Part shown: positions 35,290 to 44,603 of the stretch, one piece after another | How the letters are laid out: every line of letters begins with the position of its first letter | Position numbering within the stretch: position 1 is the stretch's first letter | Assembly (NCBI GenBank): GCA_021773435.1 | Contig: JAJFKC010000014.1 | Location: 30,289 to 94,288, forward strand | Source: Porticoccaceae bacterium | GTDB taxonomy: Bacteria; Pseudomonadota; Gammaproteobacteria; Pseudomonadales; Porticoccaceae | Reading direction: 5' to 3' | Length of the DNA stretch: 64,000 nt | The notes under the pieces: model-generated | Seen by the model: only the letters and a program-made list of their open reading frames with translations | Databases searched by the model: none | Told to the model about the DNA's origin: nothing | Made by a program: the position numbers and the translations under genes

Positions 35290-35326
35290 ATTAAGCTCAA
35301 ACATAAGATTTATGTTTGAGCTTAAT
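35290..35326. terminator. 17-bp perfect inverted repeat after the DUF547 gene
   Basis: ATTAAGCTCAAACATAA and TTATGTTTGAGCTTAAT pair perfectly around a 3-nt loop, about 19 nt beyond the DUF547 stop. Such an AT-rich stem could end transcription toward ttcA or block it. There is no separate T-run on either strand, so a typical intrinsic terminator is not certain. Confidence 0.5.
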
Positions 35327-35344
35327 TTCCGCTAGTCAGGCAAT

Positions 35345-36175
35345 TCAGGGCGAATTTAGTCGCCAGTCGTAGTTGTAGCTAATATCGCCACTGAAGCCAA
35401 GCAAATATAGTGCCTTGCGATCATCTGCGTAATGGGCAAATATTTTCAGCAAGGTTTTCTGGTCAGCAGCAAAATCACTTTCATACCAGTCGAACAAACT
35501 CGAAACCTGTAAATTACCCTTTTCTAATTGCAATCCACGGTGGTGGTTGACAAATTGGCGGCCCGATTGCTTCAATAATTTTTTGCTATTAGCAACCGTG
35601 AAAGCAGCCGGCTGGATATTGGGGCAACCAAGACTCGCACAGACAAGACCAAAATGAATTTTAAAATCCTTCCATATCGGTCGCAAAATACGGTGTTCGA
35701 TATCATTGAGTGACAACCTTTTCCCTGCCACTTTTACCAAAGGGTGATCCCACGGCCCCCGCCCGCGAGACCCTATCGCTATATCTCGAATGCTATTAAT
35801 TGGATAATGATCAATCACGAGATTAATGGTCAACGCGTTATACAAATTTAACCAATAAACTTTTTGTTCATCGCGAGAATAATCGCGAGGATCAATTTTT
35901 TGTTGTGCGGATATATATTCCCGCAAGCGCTTTTTATGCCCTTTGCTTACCGTTCCGTAACGAAATCGATTTATTTCAGATGGATGATCAGTGACCACGT
36001 AGGTCCGCAAAATAAAACTCAATTCACTATGGTCAATAGTCTTGTGATTAGCGCTATCTTTGTCCCAATATGCCCAATAGGCAGACCTGGGCGTAGCGTG
36101 AGGAGACGCAAACAAATTGGCACCATTCGATACCAGAAGAGCAATAACAAACAACCGCACTAAATGTAATCCCAT
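35345..36175 (-). CDS. DUF547 domain protein, exported
   Basis: A 276-residue protein with a signal peptide (LVRLFVIALLVSNGANLFA, cleavage near residue 24). The DUF547 core includes VYWLNLYNALTINLVIDHYP near residue 105 (broken in the family as LYNALT) and FGLVCASLGCPNIQPAAF near 177. The family is widespread, of unknown function, and is thought to act in the envelope. It is transcribed divergently from bioA. No membrane anchor is visible after the signal. Confidence 0.85.
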   Translation of the reverse strand: MGLHLVRLFVIALLVSNGANLFASPHATPRSAYWAYWDKDSANHKTIDHSELSFILRTYVVTDHPSEINRFRYGTVSKGHKKRLREYISAQQKIDPRDYSRDEQKVYWLNLYNALTINLVIDHYPINSIRDIAIGSRGRGPWDHPLVKVAGKRLSLNDIEHRILRPIWKDFKIHFGLVCASLGCPNIQPAAFTVANSKKLLKQSGRQFVNHHRGLQLEKGNLQVSSLFDWYESDFAADQKTLLKIFAHYADDRKALYLLGFSGDISYNYDWRLNSP

Positions 36176-36246
36176 AGCATTTTCCCTGTAAATTTTTCTA
36201 TGTGATACACACCCATTCTTATGTTTTTAAATGAGAGGAGTCACAT

Positions 36247-36333
36247 ATGGCTATGAAATATAACCCTTTTGTTTCGAGAGCGATACCTGTCATACAATGG
36301 CAAAAGGTAATTTATGTGAGCTGTGCACCATGA
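36247..36333 (+). CDS. Short leader ORF overlapping the bioA start
   Basis: A 28-codon ORF beginning [17 protein letters not shown], with AGAGGAG six bases upstream of its ATG, one of the strongest Shine-Dalgarno sites in the window. Its stop TGA (36331-36333) overlaps the likely bioA ATG (36330) as ATGA. That bioA start has no good site of its own, so translational coupling is likely. I see no homology, and the peptide may matter only as a translation leader. Confidence 0.5.
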   Translation: MAMKYNPFVSRAIPVIQWQKVIYVSCAP

Positions 36334-37619
36334 AACCCCTGACCACTTCACAAATTCAAAGCATTGACAGGCTGCATATATGGCATCCGTACTCGTCAAT
36401 GAATCATTCGGTACCCAGTTATTACATCAAAAGTGCCAGTGGTGTTCGTCTAAAGCTTGCAGATGGTCGAGAATTGATTGACGGCATGTCATCCTGGTGG
36501 TGTGCCATCCACGGCTATAACCATCCAACACTGAACGCGGCTATTAGCGTGCAGATGGAAAAAATGGCCCACATCATGTTTGGAGGGCTCACCCACGAAC
36601 CAGCGGCACGCCTCGCAAAAACCTTGGTCGACTTAACACCCAACGCTTTGGATAAAGTGTTTTTCAGCGATTCGGGCAGTGTCAGTGTCGAAGTCGCTAT
36701 AAAAATGGCACTGCAATACTGGCAGTCCAGCGGCCGACCTGAAAAATCAAAATTTCTGGCCCTACAAAATGGCTACCACGGTGATACGTTTGCAGCCATG
36801 TCGGTCTGCGATCCTGATACGGGTATGCACCATTTGTTTGGCGATGTGCTTGCCAAACAAATCTTCACTGAATCACCTCGCTGCCAATTCGATAAGCCCT
36901 TCGATCCAGCATCGATTTTAGATTTAGAAACAAAATTTTATATGCATGCTTCAGAACTCGCTGCCGTTATCCTGGAACCGATCGTGCAAGGTGCTGGCGG
37001 CATGCGGTTTTATTCACCTGAATATTTGAGCGCTGCCCGGCTATTGTGTGATCGCTACGACGTGCTGCTCATCGCCGACGAAATTGCCACAGGTTTTGGT
37101 CGCACTGGAAAACTCTTTGCCAGTGAATGGGCCAATATCAGCCCCGACATCCTGTGCCTCGGCAAAGCCCTCACCGGTGGCTATATGACGCTAGCAGCTA
37201 CACTTTGCAGCGAAAAGGTAAGCGATGGCATTTGTCAGGGCGAGGCGGGTATATTTATGCACGGCCCAACGTTTATGGCCAACCCACTGGCCTGCTCCGT
37301 CGCCATTGCCAGCATAGAATTACTTCTGGAGTCATCCTGGCAAGGACAAATAATCAGTATTGAAAAGCAGCTTCGAGCGGGTCTGGCACCCTGTGCAGAG
37401 TTATCAAGCGTCGCGGACGTCCGCGTACTGGGTGCTATTGGTGTTGTTGAAATGAAAAAGCCTGTAAACATAGCTGTTATTCAGAGAGAACTCGTCGAAG
37501 TCGGGGTTTGGCTCAGACCTTTTGGCAAGTTAATTTATGTTATGCCACCCTATATTATGAGTCCTGAAGATTTAACCCAGCTCACTACAGCAATGGTGAA
37601 GGTGATCGGCAAGCTATGA
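36330..37619 (+). CDS. bioA: Adenosylmethionine-8-amino-7-oxononanoate aminotransferase BioA
   Basis: About 429 residues, PLP-dependent, family class [15 protein letters not shown] near the N-terminus is the BioA signature; [16 protein letters not shown] near residue 145 and [18 protein letters not shown] near 245 are class III motifs; the PLP lysine is in [13 protein letters not shown] near 274. It makes 7,8-diaminopelargonic acid, the third step from pimeloyl toward biotin. An ATG 33 bases upstream (36297) would add residues not seen in relatives, so the inner start is chosen. bioB, F, C and D are not in the window. Confidence 0.9.
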   Translation: MKPLTTSQIQSIDRLHIWHPYSSMNHSVPSYYIKSASGVRLKLADGRELIDGMSSWWCAIHGYNHPTLNAAISVQMEKMAHIMFGGLTHEPAARLAKTLVDLTPNALDKVFFSDSGSVSVEVAIKMALQYWQSSGRPEKSKFLALQNGYHGDTFAAMSVCDPDTGMHHLFGDVLAKQIFTESPRCQFDKPFDPASILDLETKFYMHASELAAVILEPIVQGAGGMRFYSPEYLSAARLLCDRYDVLLIADEIATGFGRTGKLFASEWANISPDILCLGKALTGGYMTLAATLCSEKVSDGICQGEAGIFMHGPTFMANPLACSVAIASIELLLESSWQGQIISIEKQLRAGLAPCAELSSVADVRVLGAIGVVEMKKPVNIAVIQRELVEVGVWLRPFGKLIYVMPPYIMSPEDLTQLTTAMVKVIGKL

Positions 37620-37692
37620 TTGGGTAATACTGCTAATTAATGCACCAGTATTAGCAAGCTAGTGTTAAAAATTCCTCACTTGTCCTATTCGC

Positions 37693-38700
37693 TTACGCTA
37701 ATGCGTTAATACCCACCGCGCGACGTAATTTATTGATAAAAGGCTGACTAATTTGCCTTGCTCGCGCAGCTCCAGTGAGCAAGACCGATTCAATTTCTTG
37801 AGGGGCTGCCAGGAGCTCCTCATAGTGCTGACGCGCTGGTGCCAATTCTTTGTTTATCAATTCAAACAAGCGTTTTTTGGCCTCACCCCAGGCAATGCCA
37901 CTAGCGAACTCTCTTCGCATTTCGGCCGTTTGTTCCCCCGAAGCGAAAGCCTGCCATACCTGAAAGACTGTAGAACTGTCTGGGTCTTTTGGTTCACCCG
38001 GTTCAAGCAGATTGGTTTTAATTTTATTTATACTTTTCTTTAGCTGTTTTTCACTAAGAAACAGTGGAATGGTATTGCCGTAACTTTTGCTCATTTTGCG
38101 TCCATCCAGGCCCTGCAGAAGTGGGACATTGTCATCTATTACCGCCTCGGGTAACACAAAATGCTCGCCATAATGATGATTGAAACGCTGGGCGATATCA
38201 CGAGCCATCTCCACATGTTGTATCTGATCCCGGCCAACCGGAATTTTGCCAGCATTAAACATCAAGATATCAGCCGCCATTAACACGGGATAACTAAACA
38301 ATCCCATTGTGATGCCAAAATCAGAATCTTCATTGGCCGATTCATTCTCCTGAACCGCTGCCTTATACGCATGGGATCGATTCATTAATCCCTTGGCTGT
38401 AATACAATTAAGCAACCAGGTTAACTCTGGAATTTCGGGGATGTCTGACTGCCGATAAAATATTGCATTATCTGTGTCCAGACCAAGCGCCATCCAGCTT
38501 GCGGCAATCTCCAGTGTCGAACGATGAATCTCTGCGGGATCCTGGCATTTTATCAAGGCGTGATAATCTGCTAAAAAATAAAAGGACTCAACTTCTTTAT
38601 GTTTGCTAGCGACTACTGAGGGCCTAATCGCTCCCACATAGTTGCCCAAATGGGGTGTACCAGTCGTAGTTATACCAGTCAAAATTCTTTCTTTAGCCAT
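37693..38700 (-). CDS. trpS: Tryptophanyl-tRNA synthetase
   Basis: A 335-residue class I synthetase. [17 protein letters not shown] near residue 8 is the HIGH-like motif and [10 protein letters not shown] near 200 is KMSKS. The remaining Rossmann fold and C-terminal helices are normal. It charges tRNA-Trp. It ends convergent to bioA. A 12-bp palindrome lies about 57 bp upstream of the start. Confidence 0.96.
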   Translation of the reverse strand: MAKERILTGITTTGTPHLGNYVGAIRPSVVASKHKEVESFYFLADYHALIKCQDPAEIHRSTLEIAASWMALGLDTDNAIFYRQSDIPEIPELTWLLNCITAKGLMNRSHAYKAAVQENESANEDSDFGITMGLFSYPVLMAADILMFNAGKIPVGRDQIQHVEMARDIAQRFNHHYGEHFVLPEAVIDDNVPLLQGLDGRKMSKSYGNTIPLFLSEKQLKKSINKIKTNLLEPGEPKDPDSSTVFQVWQAFASGEQTAEMRREFASGIAWGEAKKRLFELINKELAPARQHYEELLAAPQEIESVLLTGAARARQISQPFINKLRRAVGINALA

Positions 38701-38942
38701 TTCTTACTCAACGTTTTTGTATATATTTACGCCGCCCCAAAACTGCTTGGACGAATACTAGCTAGTACAAACCGTGTATTTTAAACTCGAAAACCTGCAG
38801 ACGGGAATATTATTAAGATTAAAAATTAGAGAAACGGGTGGCGTAAAAGAAGCTGTGTTACAGAGAATTAGGGAGAAAGTTACAGGGTACTATCGAATTA
38901 TTGTCGGCGACAAAACATTAACATTAACATAAGCACTAAATA

Positions 38943-39019
38943 TGGTCGGAGCGGCCGGATTTGAACCGACGACCACCACACCCCCAGTGTGGTGCGCTAC
39001 CAGGCTGCGCTACGCTCCG
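38943..39019 (-). tRNA. tRNA-Pro (anticodon GGG)
   Basis: A 77-nt tRNA on the minus strand. The acceptor stem CGGAGCG pairs with CGCTCCG, the T-loop GGTTCAAATCC is present, and CCA is encoded. The anticodon stem CCACA/TGTGG holds loop CTGGGGG, anticodon GGG. It follows merR and ihfA, as in Pseudomonas-type genomes. Confidence 0.97.
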
Positions 39020-39056
39020 CTACTACTAAAATCCAGCTCAATTTTAAGCTGTGCGC

Positions 39057-39084
39057 ATCATACTTGATAACATTTCCCGCGCAA
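39057..39084 (-). promoter_or_regulatory. Promoter for tRNA-Pro
   Basis: On the minus strand TTGCGC and TATGAT are separated by 16 bp and followed by a GC-rich GCGCAC discriminator typical of stringently controlled stable-RNA promoters. The start would be about 31 nt upstream of the tRNA. It lies just beyond the merR stop. Confidence 0.6.
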
Positions 39085-39097
39085 GAGTAATACCTCG

Positions 39098-39454
39098 TTA
39101 GCCTTTAAGAACCTCTAAAACTTCTTCAAGCTCACTTATAGTCTGATTGACTATTTGACGTGTTTGCGTCGCTTCTTCTTTGACATTATCACCATCAAGA
39201 CGTTGTCGAGCACCACCGATTGTAAAACCCTGATCATAAAGCAGAGATCGAATTTGACGAATAAGCAACACATCCTGCCGTTGATAGTATCGACGATTTC
39301 CCCTGCGCTTTACTGGACTAAGAGTTGGAAATTCTTGTTCCCAATAACGTAACACATGGGGTTTTACCTCACAAAGCTCACTCACTTCACCAATAGTAAA
39401 GTAACGCTTACCCGGTATGGTTGGGAGCTGATCGTTATTACTTGGTTCCAGCAT
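39098..39454 (-). CDS. MerR-family regulator downstream of ihfA
   Basis: A 118-residue protein. The winged-helix MerR DNA-binding domain covers about residues 17-90 ([22 protein letters not shown], broken here, with [13 protein letters not shown]); a short helix follows and there is no effector domain or cysteine metal site. It overlaps the end of ihfA by 17 bp. The same small MerR gene follows ihfA in many gammaproteobacteria; its regulon is unknown to me. Confidence 0.9.
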   Translation of the reverse strand: MLEPSNNDQLPTIPGKRYFTIGEVSELCEVKPHVLRYWEQEFPTLSPVKRRGNRRYYQRQDVLLIRQIRSLLYDQGFTIGGARQRLDGDNVKEEATQTRQIVNQTISELEEVLEVLKG

Positions 39455-39737
39455 ATTTTTCCACCCTTACTTTCAGCTTTTGGCCTGGTTTAAATGTCAC
39501 AACTCGTCTTGCCTGAATAGGTATCTCTTCCCCAGTTTTAGGGTTCCTGCCTGGGCGAGTACTTTTATTCCTTAGATCAAAATTACCAAAGCCAGATAAC
39601 TTTACCTGCTCATTATTCTCCAGGGCAACCCGAATTTCTTCGAAGAAACATTCAACGATTTCTTTGGACTCCCGTTTATTGAGTCCCAGCTCGTCGTAGA
39701 GCATTTCTGCAATATCTGCTTTGGTTAACGCACCCAT
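39438..39737 (-). CDS. ihfA: Integration host factor subunit alpha
   Basis: A 99-residue HU/IHF-family DNA-bending protein. The start [18 protein letters not shown] and the DNA-binding arm [20 protein letters not shown] near residue 60 (with the key proline) match IHF-alpha. A TTG one codon upstream is possible, but ATG fits family starts. It follows pheT by three bases and overlaps merR. Confidence 0.96.
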   Translation of the reverse strand: MGALTKADIAEMLYDELGLNKRESKEIVECFFEEIRVALENNEQVKLSGFGNFDLRNKSTRPGRNPKTGEEIPIQARRVVTFKPGQKLKVRVEKYAGTK

Positions 39738-39740
39738 CAA

Positions 39741-42122
39741 TCAGCCTCTAAGTTGTGCAGAACACTCTTCTTTCAGCGCAGTTACAATGATATCTATTGC
39801 CAAGCTAACCTCTTCGTCACTCAGAGTGCGGGATTTGTGCTGAAAGGTCAAGCTCAATGCGACACTTTTCCTATTGTTTTCAATGTGTTTGCCCTTATAA
39901 ACATCAAAAACCTTTAAGTCTGTGAGTGAATCCACAGAGCTGCTTTCAATGATATCGCGCAGTGTTTCAAAAGAAACGTCCGGATCAACAAGGACTGCGA
40001 TATCCCTTGTTGCACTGGGAAACCGAGTGATTTCCACATATTTTGGTAATTCCCCACGAACAACAGTCTCGAGATTTAATTCAAATACATATATAGATTG
40101 GTTTACGCCAAGATATTTTTCTATATTTGGATGCAACTTACCAACATAACCTACTGTATTTAAACGATTATCCTTTATCAATAATGACTGGCCTGGCTGT
40201 AATGAAGCATGCGGTTCGGGCTCGAATACTATCCGTCCAAAAGTGCCAGACAGAGTGAGAAGTGCTTCTACATCGCCTTTAATATCATAAAAATCGACAG
40301 CCTCTGACTGGCTCGTCCAGCCCAGCGGATTTCTGTCACCAGTAATCACGCCAGCTATTAGTTCATTATGTGTTATCGCGTGGCCATTTTGAAAACATTG
40401 GCCAGCCTCAAACAATCGCAGCCGAGATCGCTGCCGGTTTAAATTGTGTTTTAACGCCGCCAACAAGCCCGGTAATAACGACGTGCGCATCACGTTCATG
40501 TCAGCACTAATGGGATTCGTCACCGGGATACCCGCCACGCCCGGACTAACCACTTGTTGCAAGGCTTCATCCACAAAGCTATAGGTGACGGCCTCTCGGT
40601 AATCTCGCCCCACCATCAGTTTTTTTAGTCTGGATAGCGGAGTAATAACTTCCCGGTCTACCGCTGTTTGCAGGGGCATGCTTGGCGTGCCAACGGGCAA
40701 TTTGTCGTAACCGAATATACGGGCAACCTCTTCGACCAGATCCGCCTCTATAGACAAATCAAAACGCCAGCTAGGGGTAAGGCAATGCCACCCTTCATCG
40801 GTCACATCTGTAACTTCGATACCCAGGCTGGTGAGGATATTTGCGACGATACCATCTTCAAAATTTAACCTTAACTGCTGGGTCAGGCGCGCTTTGCGAA
40901 ACAAAATATTTTGTTGTGCTGGCAGAGCTGATAAATCTTCCTGAATACTGACGGGGCCAACCTGACCACCGGCAATGGCAACTAACAATTCGGTGGCACG
41001 CTCCAGCGCACGCTCGGGTAATTGCGGATCGACACCGCGCTCAAAGCGATGTGAAGAATCGGTATGTAGAGCATATTGTCGAGCCTTCCCAGCGATAACC
41101 AGGGGATTAAAATGCGCGCTTTCCAAAAAGACCTGTGTGGTTTTTGCGGACACGCCAGATCCAGCCCCGCCCATAATTCCGGCTAAAGCCAGCGGTCTTG
41201 ACTGATCAGCAATAACGAGGGTTTTCGTATCAAGCGTCACGCTGGTACCACCGAGAAGCTCTAAACTCTCGTTGTTGTGTGCATAACGAACATCGATGCC
41301 ACCCTGTAGCTTATCGAGATCAAAGGCATGCAAAGGCTGGCCCAGTTCAAGCATCACATAATTGGTCACATCTACCACTGCATCAATCGAGCGAAGCCCT
41401 GCCCGACGTAACTTCTCGACCATCCATGATGGCGTGGCCTGGCCAATATCCAGACCAGATATGACTCGACCGGCGTAACGCGGGCAGGCCTCGCCAGCTG
41501 AAAGGCTAACCGGGAACGTCATGTCAATCGATGACTTAACAGGCTCGCCTGCGTCTATAGAATAAGTAGTTTCGTATAAAACGGCCGCTTCACGGGCAAG
41601 ACCCAGGATACTCAGACAGTCGCCACGGTTGGGTGTCAAATCGACTTCGATGATGGTGTCATCCAGCTGTAGGGAATCTCTTAGATTAGCCCCGATGCTT
41701 GCGTCATCAGGCAATTCCAACAATCCCGCGTCGTCTTCAGATAGACCCAATTCAGCAGCCGAACAGAGCATACCGAACGATGACACGCCACGAAGCTCGG
41801 CCTGGCCAATCTCTACTGAGCCAGGCAACCTCGAGCCGACTGTCGCAAAAGCCACCTTCAAACCCGGACGCGCGTTAGGCGCGCCGCAGACAACTTGTAC
41901 GGCCGCACCATCACCAACGCTTACCTGGCAAACGTTTAAATTTTCCGCTTGAGGGTGCGCTTCAGTGCTATCAATTTCAGCAACAACAACACCGGCAAAC
42001 TCAGCGGCTGCGGCTTCGGTGCCATCCACCTCTAGCCCGGCCATGGTCATCCGAGCGATCAATCCAGAAGTATCGGTGTCTAAGCTGACACATTCTCGCA
42101 ACCACAATTCACTAAACTTCAT
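39741..42122 (-). CDS. pheT: Phenylalanyl-tRNA synthetase beta subunit
   Basis: A 793-residue protein. The N-terminal EMAP-like tRNA-binding domain (about residues 40-150), the B3/B4 editing domain, the B5 domain with PTPNRGDCLSI-like LTPNRGDCLSILG near residue 155, and the C-terminal FDX-ACB domain (KYVEITRFPSATRDIAVLV near 695) are all seen. With PheS it forms the alpha2-beta2 enzyme that charges tRNA-Phe and edits Tyr. It lies 34 bp behind pheS. Length is normal. Confidence 0.97.
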   Translation of the reverse strand: MKFSELWLRECVSLDTDTSGLIARMTMAGLEVDGTEAAAAEFAGVVVAEIDSTEAHPQAENLNVCQVSVGDGAAVQVVCGAPNARPGLKVAFATVGSRLPGSVEIGQAELRGVSSFGMLCSAAELGLSEDDAGLLELPDDASIGANLRDSLQLDDTIIEVDLTPNRGDCLSILGLAREAAVLYETTYSIDAGEPVKSSIDMTFPVSLSAGEACPRYAGRVISGLDIGQATPSWMVEKLRRAGLRSIDAVVDVTNYVMLELGQPLHAFDLDKLQGGIDVRYAHNNESLELLGGTSVTLDTKTLVIADQSRPLALAGIMGGAGSGVSAKTTQVFLESAHFNPLVIAGKARQYALHTDSSHRFERGVDPQLPERALERATELLVAIAGGQVGPVSIQEDLSALPAQQNILFRKARLTQQLRLNFEDGIVANILTSLGIEVTDVTDEGWHCLTPSWRFDLSIEADLVEEVARIFGYDKLPVGTPSMPLQTAVDREVITPLSRLKKLMVGRDYREAVTYSFVDEALQQVVSPGVAGIPVTNPISADMNVMRTSLLPGLLAALKHNLNRQRSRLRLFEAGQCFQNGHAITHNELIAGVITGDRNPLGWTSQSEAVDFYDIKGDVEALLTLSGTFGRIVFEPEPHASLQPGQSLLIKDNRLNTVGYVGKLHPNIEKYLGVNQSIYVFELNLETVVRGELPKYVEITRFPSATRDIAVLVDPDVSFETLRDIIESSSVDSLTDLKVFDVYKGKHIENNRKSVALSLTFQHKSRTLSDEEVSLAIDIIVTALKEECSAQLRG

Positions 42123-42156
42123 AATATCCGCGACTAATCATTTAACTTAACTAAAA

Positions 42157-43179
<1,023 letters not shown>

Positions 43180-43183
43180 TTAG

Positions 43184-43212
43184 AAAAAAAGGAAAGAGCT
43201 TACGCCCTTTCC
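43184..43212 (-). terminator. Intrinsic terminator just upstream of pheS
   Basis: On the minus strand GGAAAGGGC-GTAA-GCTCTTTCC forms a nine-base-pair stem (one G-T pair) followed by seven T. The T-run ends 14 nt before the pheS ATG and overlaps its leader, so pheST expression needs readthrough from the infC-rpmI-rplT operon or an antiterminated state. Confidence 0.85.
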
Positions 43213-43338
43213 TTATTTAGTTTGCTTGAATCATTGCCTGAGTTTACGACTTCCTTAATCGGGATTCATTGCATCTGATATTTTGTCAACGCGGTAGCTA
43301 TCACAGCTGGGATGATACACCCTTGGACGATGTTAATT

Positions 43339-43695
43339 TCAGGCTAAAGCAGTTCTCGCTTGCTCAACAACTTGCCCAAAAGCGGCTTTGTCGTGGACAG
43401 CTAAATCAGCCAATACACGACGGTCTAATGTAATTTCAGCTTTTTTCAGTCCTGCAATTAACTGACTGTAACTCATGCCTTCGACCCTGGCCTGGGCATT
43501 GATTCTGGCAATCCATAATGAGCGGAAAGTACGCTTTTTAACGCGCCGATCTCGGTAGGCGTATTGACCAGCCTTGGTAACGGCTTGTTTGGCAACGCGG
43601 TAGACACGGCTTCTGGCACCGTAATAACCTTTTGCCTGCTTGAGGACTTTCTTGTGCCGACGGTGTGCGGTGACACCTCTTTTTACGCGGGGCAT
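43339..43695 (-). CDS. rplT: 50S ribosomal protein L20
   Basis: A 118-residue L20. [29 protein letters not shown] at the N-terminus (extended basic tail, quoted in parts in the family) leads to the globular domain ending [16 protein letters not shown]. It binds 23S rRNA early in assembly and represses its own operon in Escherichia coli. It is 26 bp behind rpmI. Confidence 0.97.
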   Translation of the reverse strand: MPRVKRGVTAHRRHKKVLKQAKGYYGARSRVYRVAKQAVTKAGQYAYRDRRVKKRTFRSLWIARINAQARVEGMSYSQLIAGLKKAEITLDRRVLADLAVHDKAAFGQVVEQARTALA

Positions 43696-43721
43696 ATCAG
43701 ACTCCTTACAGTAGTTTCAGA

Positions 43722-43913
43722 TCAGTTTCGCAGCATACGATCAACGGCAGGTTTGTCCGCAGCATTCAAAGTGCTGGAGCCCCGCAGTTGACGTTTGCGC
43801 TTGGTGGTCATGGCTGTAAGAAGATGGCTTTTAAAAGCATGTTTATGCTTGTAGCCGGCTCCGGTTTTCTTAAACCGTTTGGCGGCACCACTGTGGGTCT
43901 TTGCTTTTGGCAT
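43722..43913 (-). CDS. rpmI: 50S ribosomal protein L35
   Basis: A 63-residue L35. [19 protein letters not shown] at the N-terminus and [18 protein letters not shown] in the middle are family signatures. The ATG has TAGGAG eight bases upstream. It lies between infC and rplT in the standard order. Confidence 0.97.
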   Translation of the reverse strand: MPKAKTHSGAAKRFKKTGAGYKHKHAFKSHLLTAMTTKRKRQLRGSSTLNAADKPAVDRMLRN

Positions 43914-43941
43914 TTGTATTCTCCTAAGTTGGAGGGCCTAT

Positions 43942-43980
43942 AAAAAGAAAAAGTCTGCCGGACAGCCTGCCAAAAGGCTG
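43942..43980 (-). promoter_or_regulatory. Hairpin plus T-rich tract between infC and rpmI
   Basis: On the minus strand CAGCCT and AGGCTG form a six-base stem around a six-base loop, and a T-rich stretch (CTTTTTCTTTTT) follows about 11 nt later. The infC-rpmI gap is where L20 represses in Escherichia coli, so this may be a control element or partial terminator. The stem is short, so confidence is low. Confidence 0.3.
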
Positions 43981-44019
43981 AGCGCGGTCAGGTTATGCCT
44001 TAACTAAAAACGATAACGA

Positions 44020-44562
44020 TTACTTTTTCTTGCTTTTGGGGGCAATGACCATAGTCAATTGTCGGCCTTCCATTTTTGGAAACTGCTCGACATTCCCCAA
44101 TTCTTCTAAATCCGTTTCAATACGTTTGAGCATCTCGATGCCCAGCTCCTGATGAGCCATCTCTCGGCCCCGGTACCTCAGTGTTACTTTGGCCTTGTCA
44201 CCGTTTTCAAGAAAGCGAACCAGGTTACGTAGCTTAATTTGGTAGTCGCCCTCATCGGTACCAGGCCGAAACTTCATTTCTTTTACCTGGGTTTGTTTTT
44301 GCTTCTTCTTCTGCGCGGCCTGTTGTTTTTTAGCTTCAAAAACATGTTTGCCATAATCCATTAATTTGCAAACTGGCGGCTCCGCATCAGGAGATATTTC
44401 GACCAGGTCAAGCGTAGCGGTTCGGGCAGCGTCCATGGCCTCTTCTATCGAAACAATACCTTTTTGATCACCCTCGGCGCCTATCAGCCGTACTTCTGTT
44501 GCATCTATTTCTTCATTAAGCCTGGAACGCTTTTTATGTCCCTTGGCATAACTTTTATTAAT
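44020..44562 (-). CDS. infC: Translation initiation factor IF-3, ATT start
   Basis: About 180 residues, the length of Escherichia coli IF-3. N-terminal domain: [18 protein letters not shown], then [20 protein letters not shown]-terminal domain: [19 protein letters not shown] and [14 protein letters not shown] [12 protein letters not shown]. The first ATG is internal (44436) and would remove about 40 conserved residues. The reading frame continues upstream to ATT ATT with GGAG before them. The second ATT at 44562 has seven-base spacing and gives the normal length. Non-ATG infC starts allow IF-3 to repress its own translation. It is upstream of rpmI and rplT. Confidence 0.93.
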   Translation of the reverse strand: MNKSYAKGHKKRSRLNEEIDATEVRLIGAEGDQKGIVSIEEAMDAARTATLDLVEISPDAEPPVCKLMDYGKHVFEAKKQQAAQKKKQKQTQVKEMKFRPGTDEGDYQIKLRNLVRFLENGDKAKVTLRYRGREMAHQELGIEMLKRIETDLEELGNVEQFPKMEGRQLTMVIAPKSKKK

Positions 44563-44603
44563 AATCTCTCTCCACTACGTTAATAAAAAGTACTTTTTGC
44601 TTA

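Noticed and set aside
36297..36329. Upstream in-frame ATG for bioA at 36297
   Set aside because: It would add 11 residues absent from typical BioA starts and lies inside the leader ORF; the ATG at 36330 fits the family and the ATGA overlap.
38756..38767. TrpR operator at trpS
   Set aside because: The half-sites abut with no spacer, unlike known trp operators; kept only as a low-interest palindrome.
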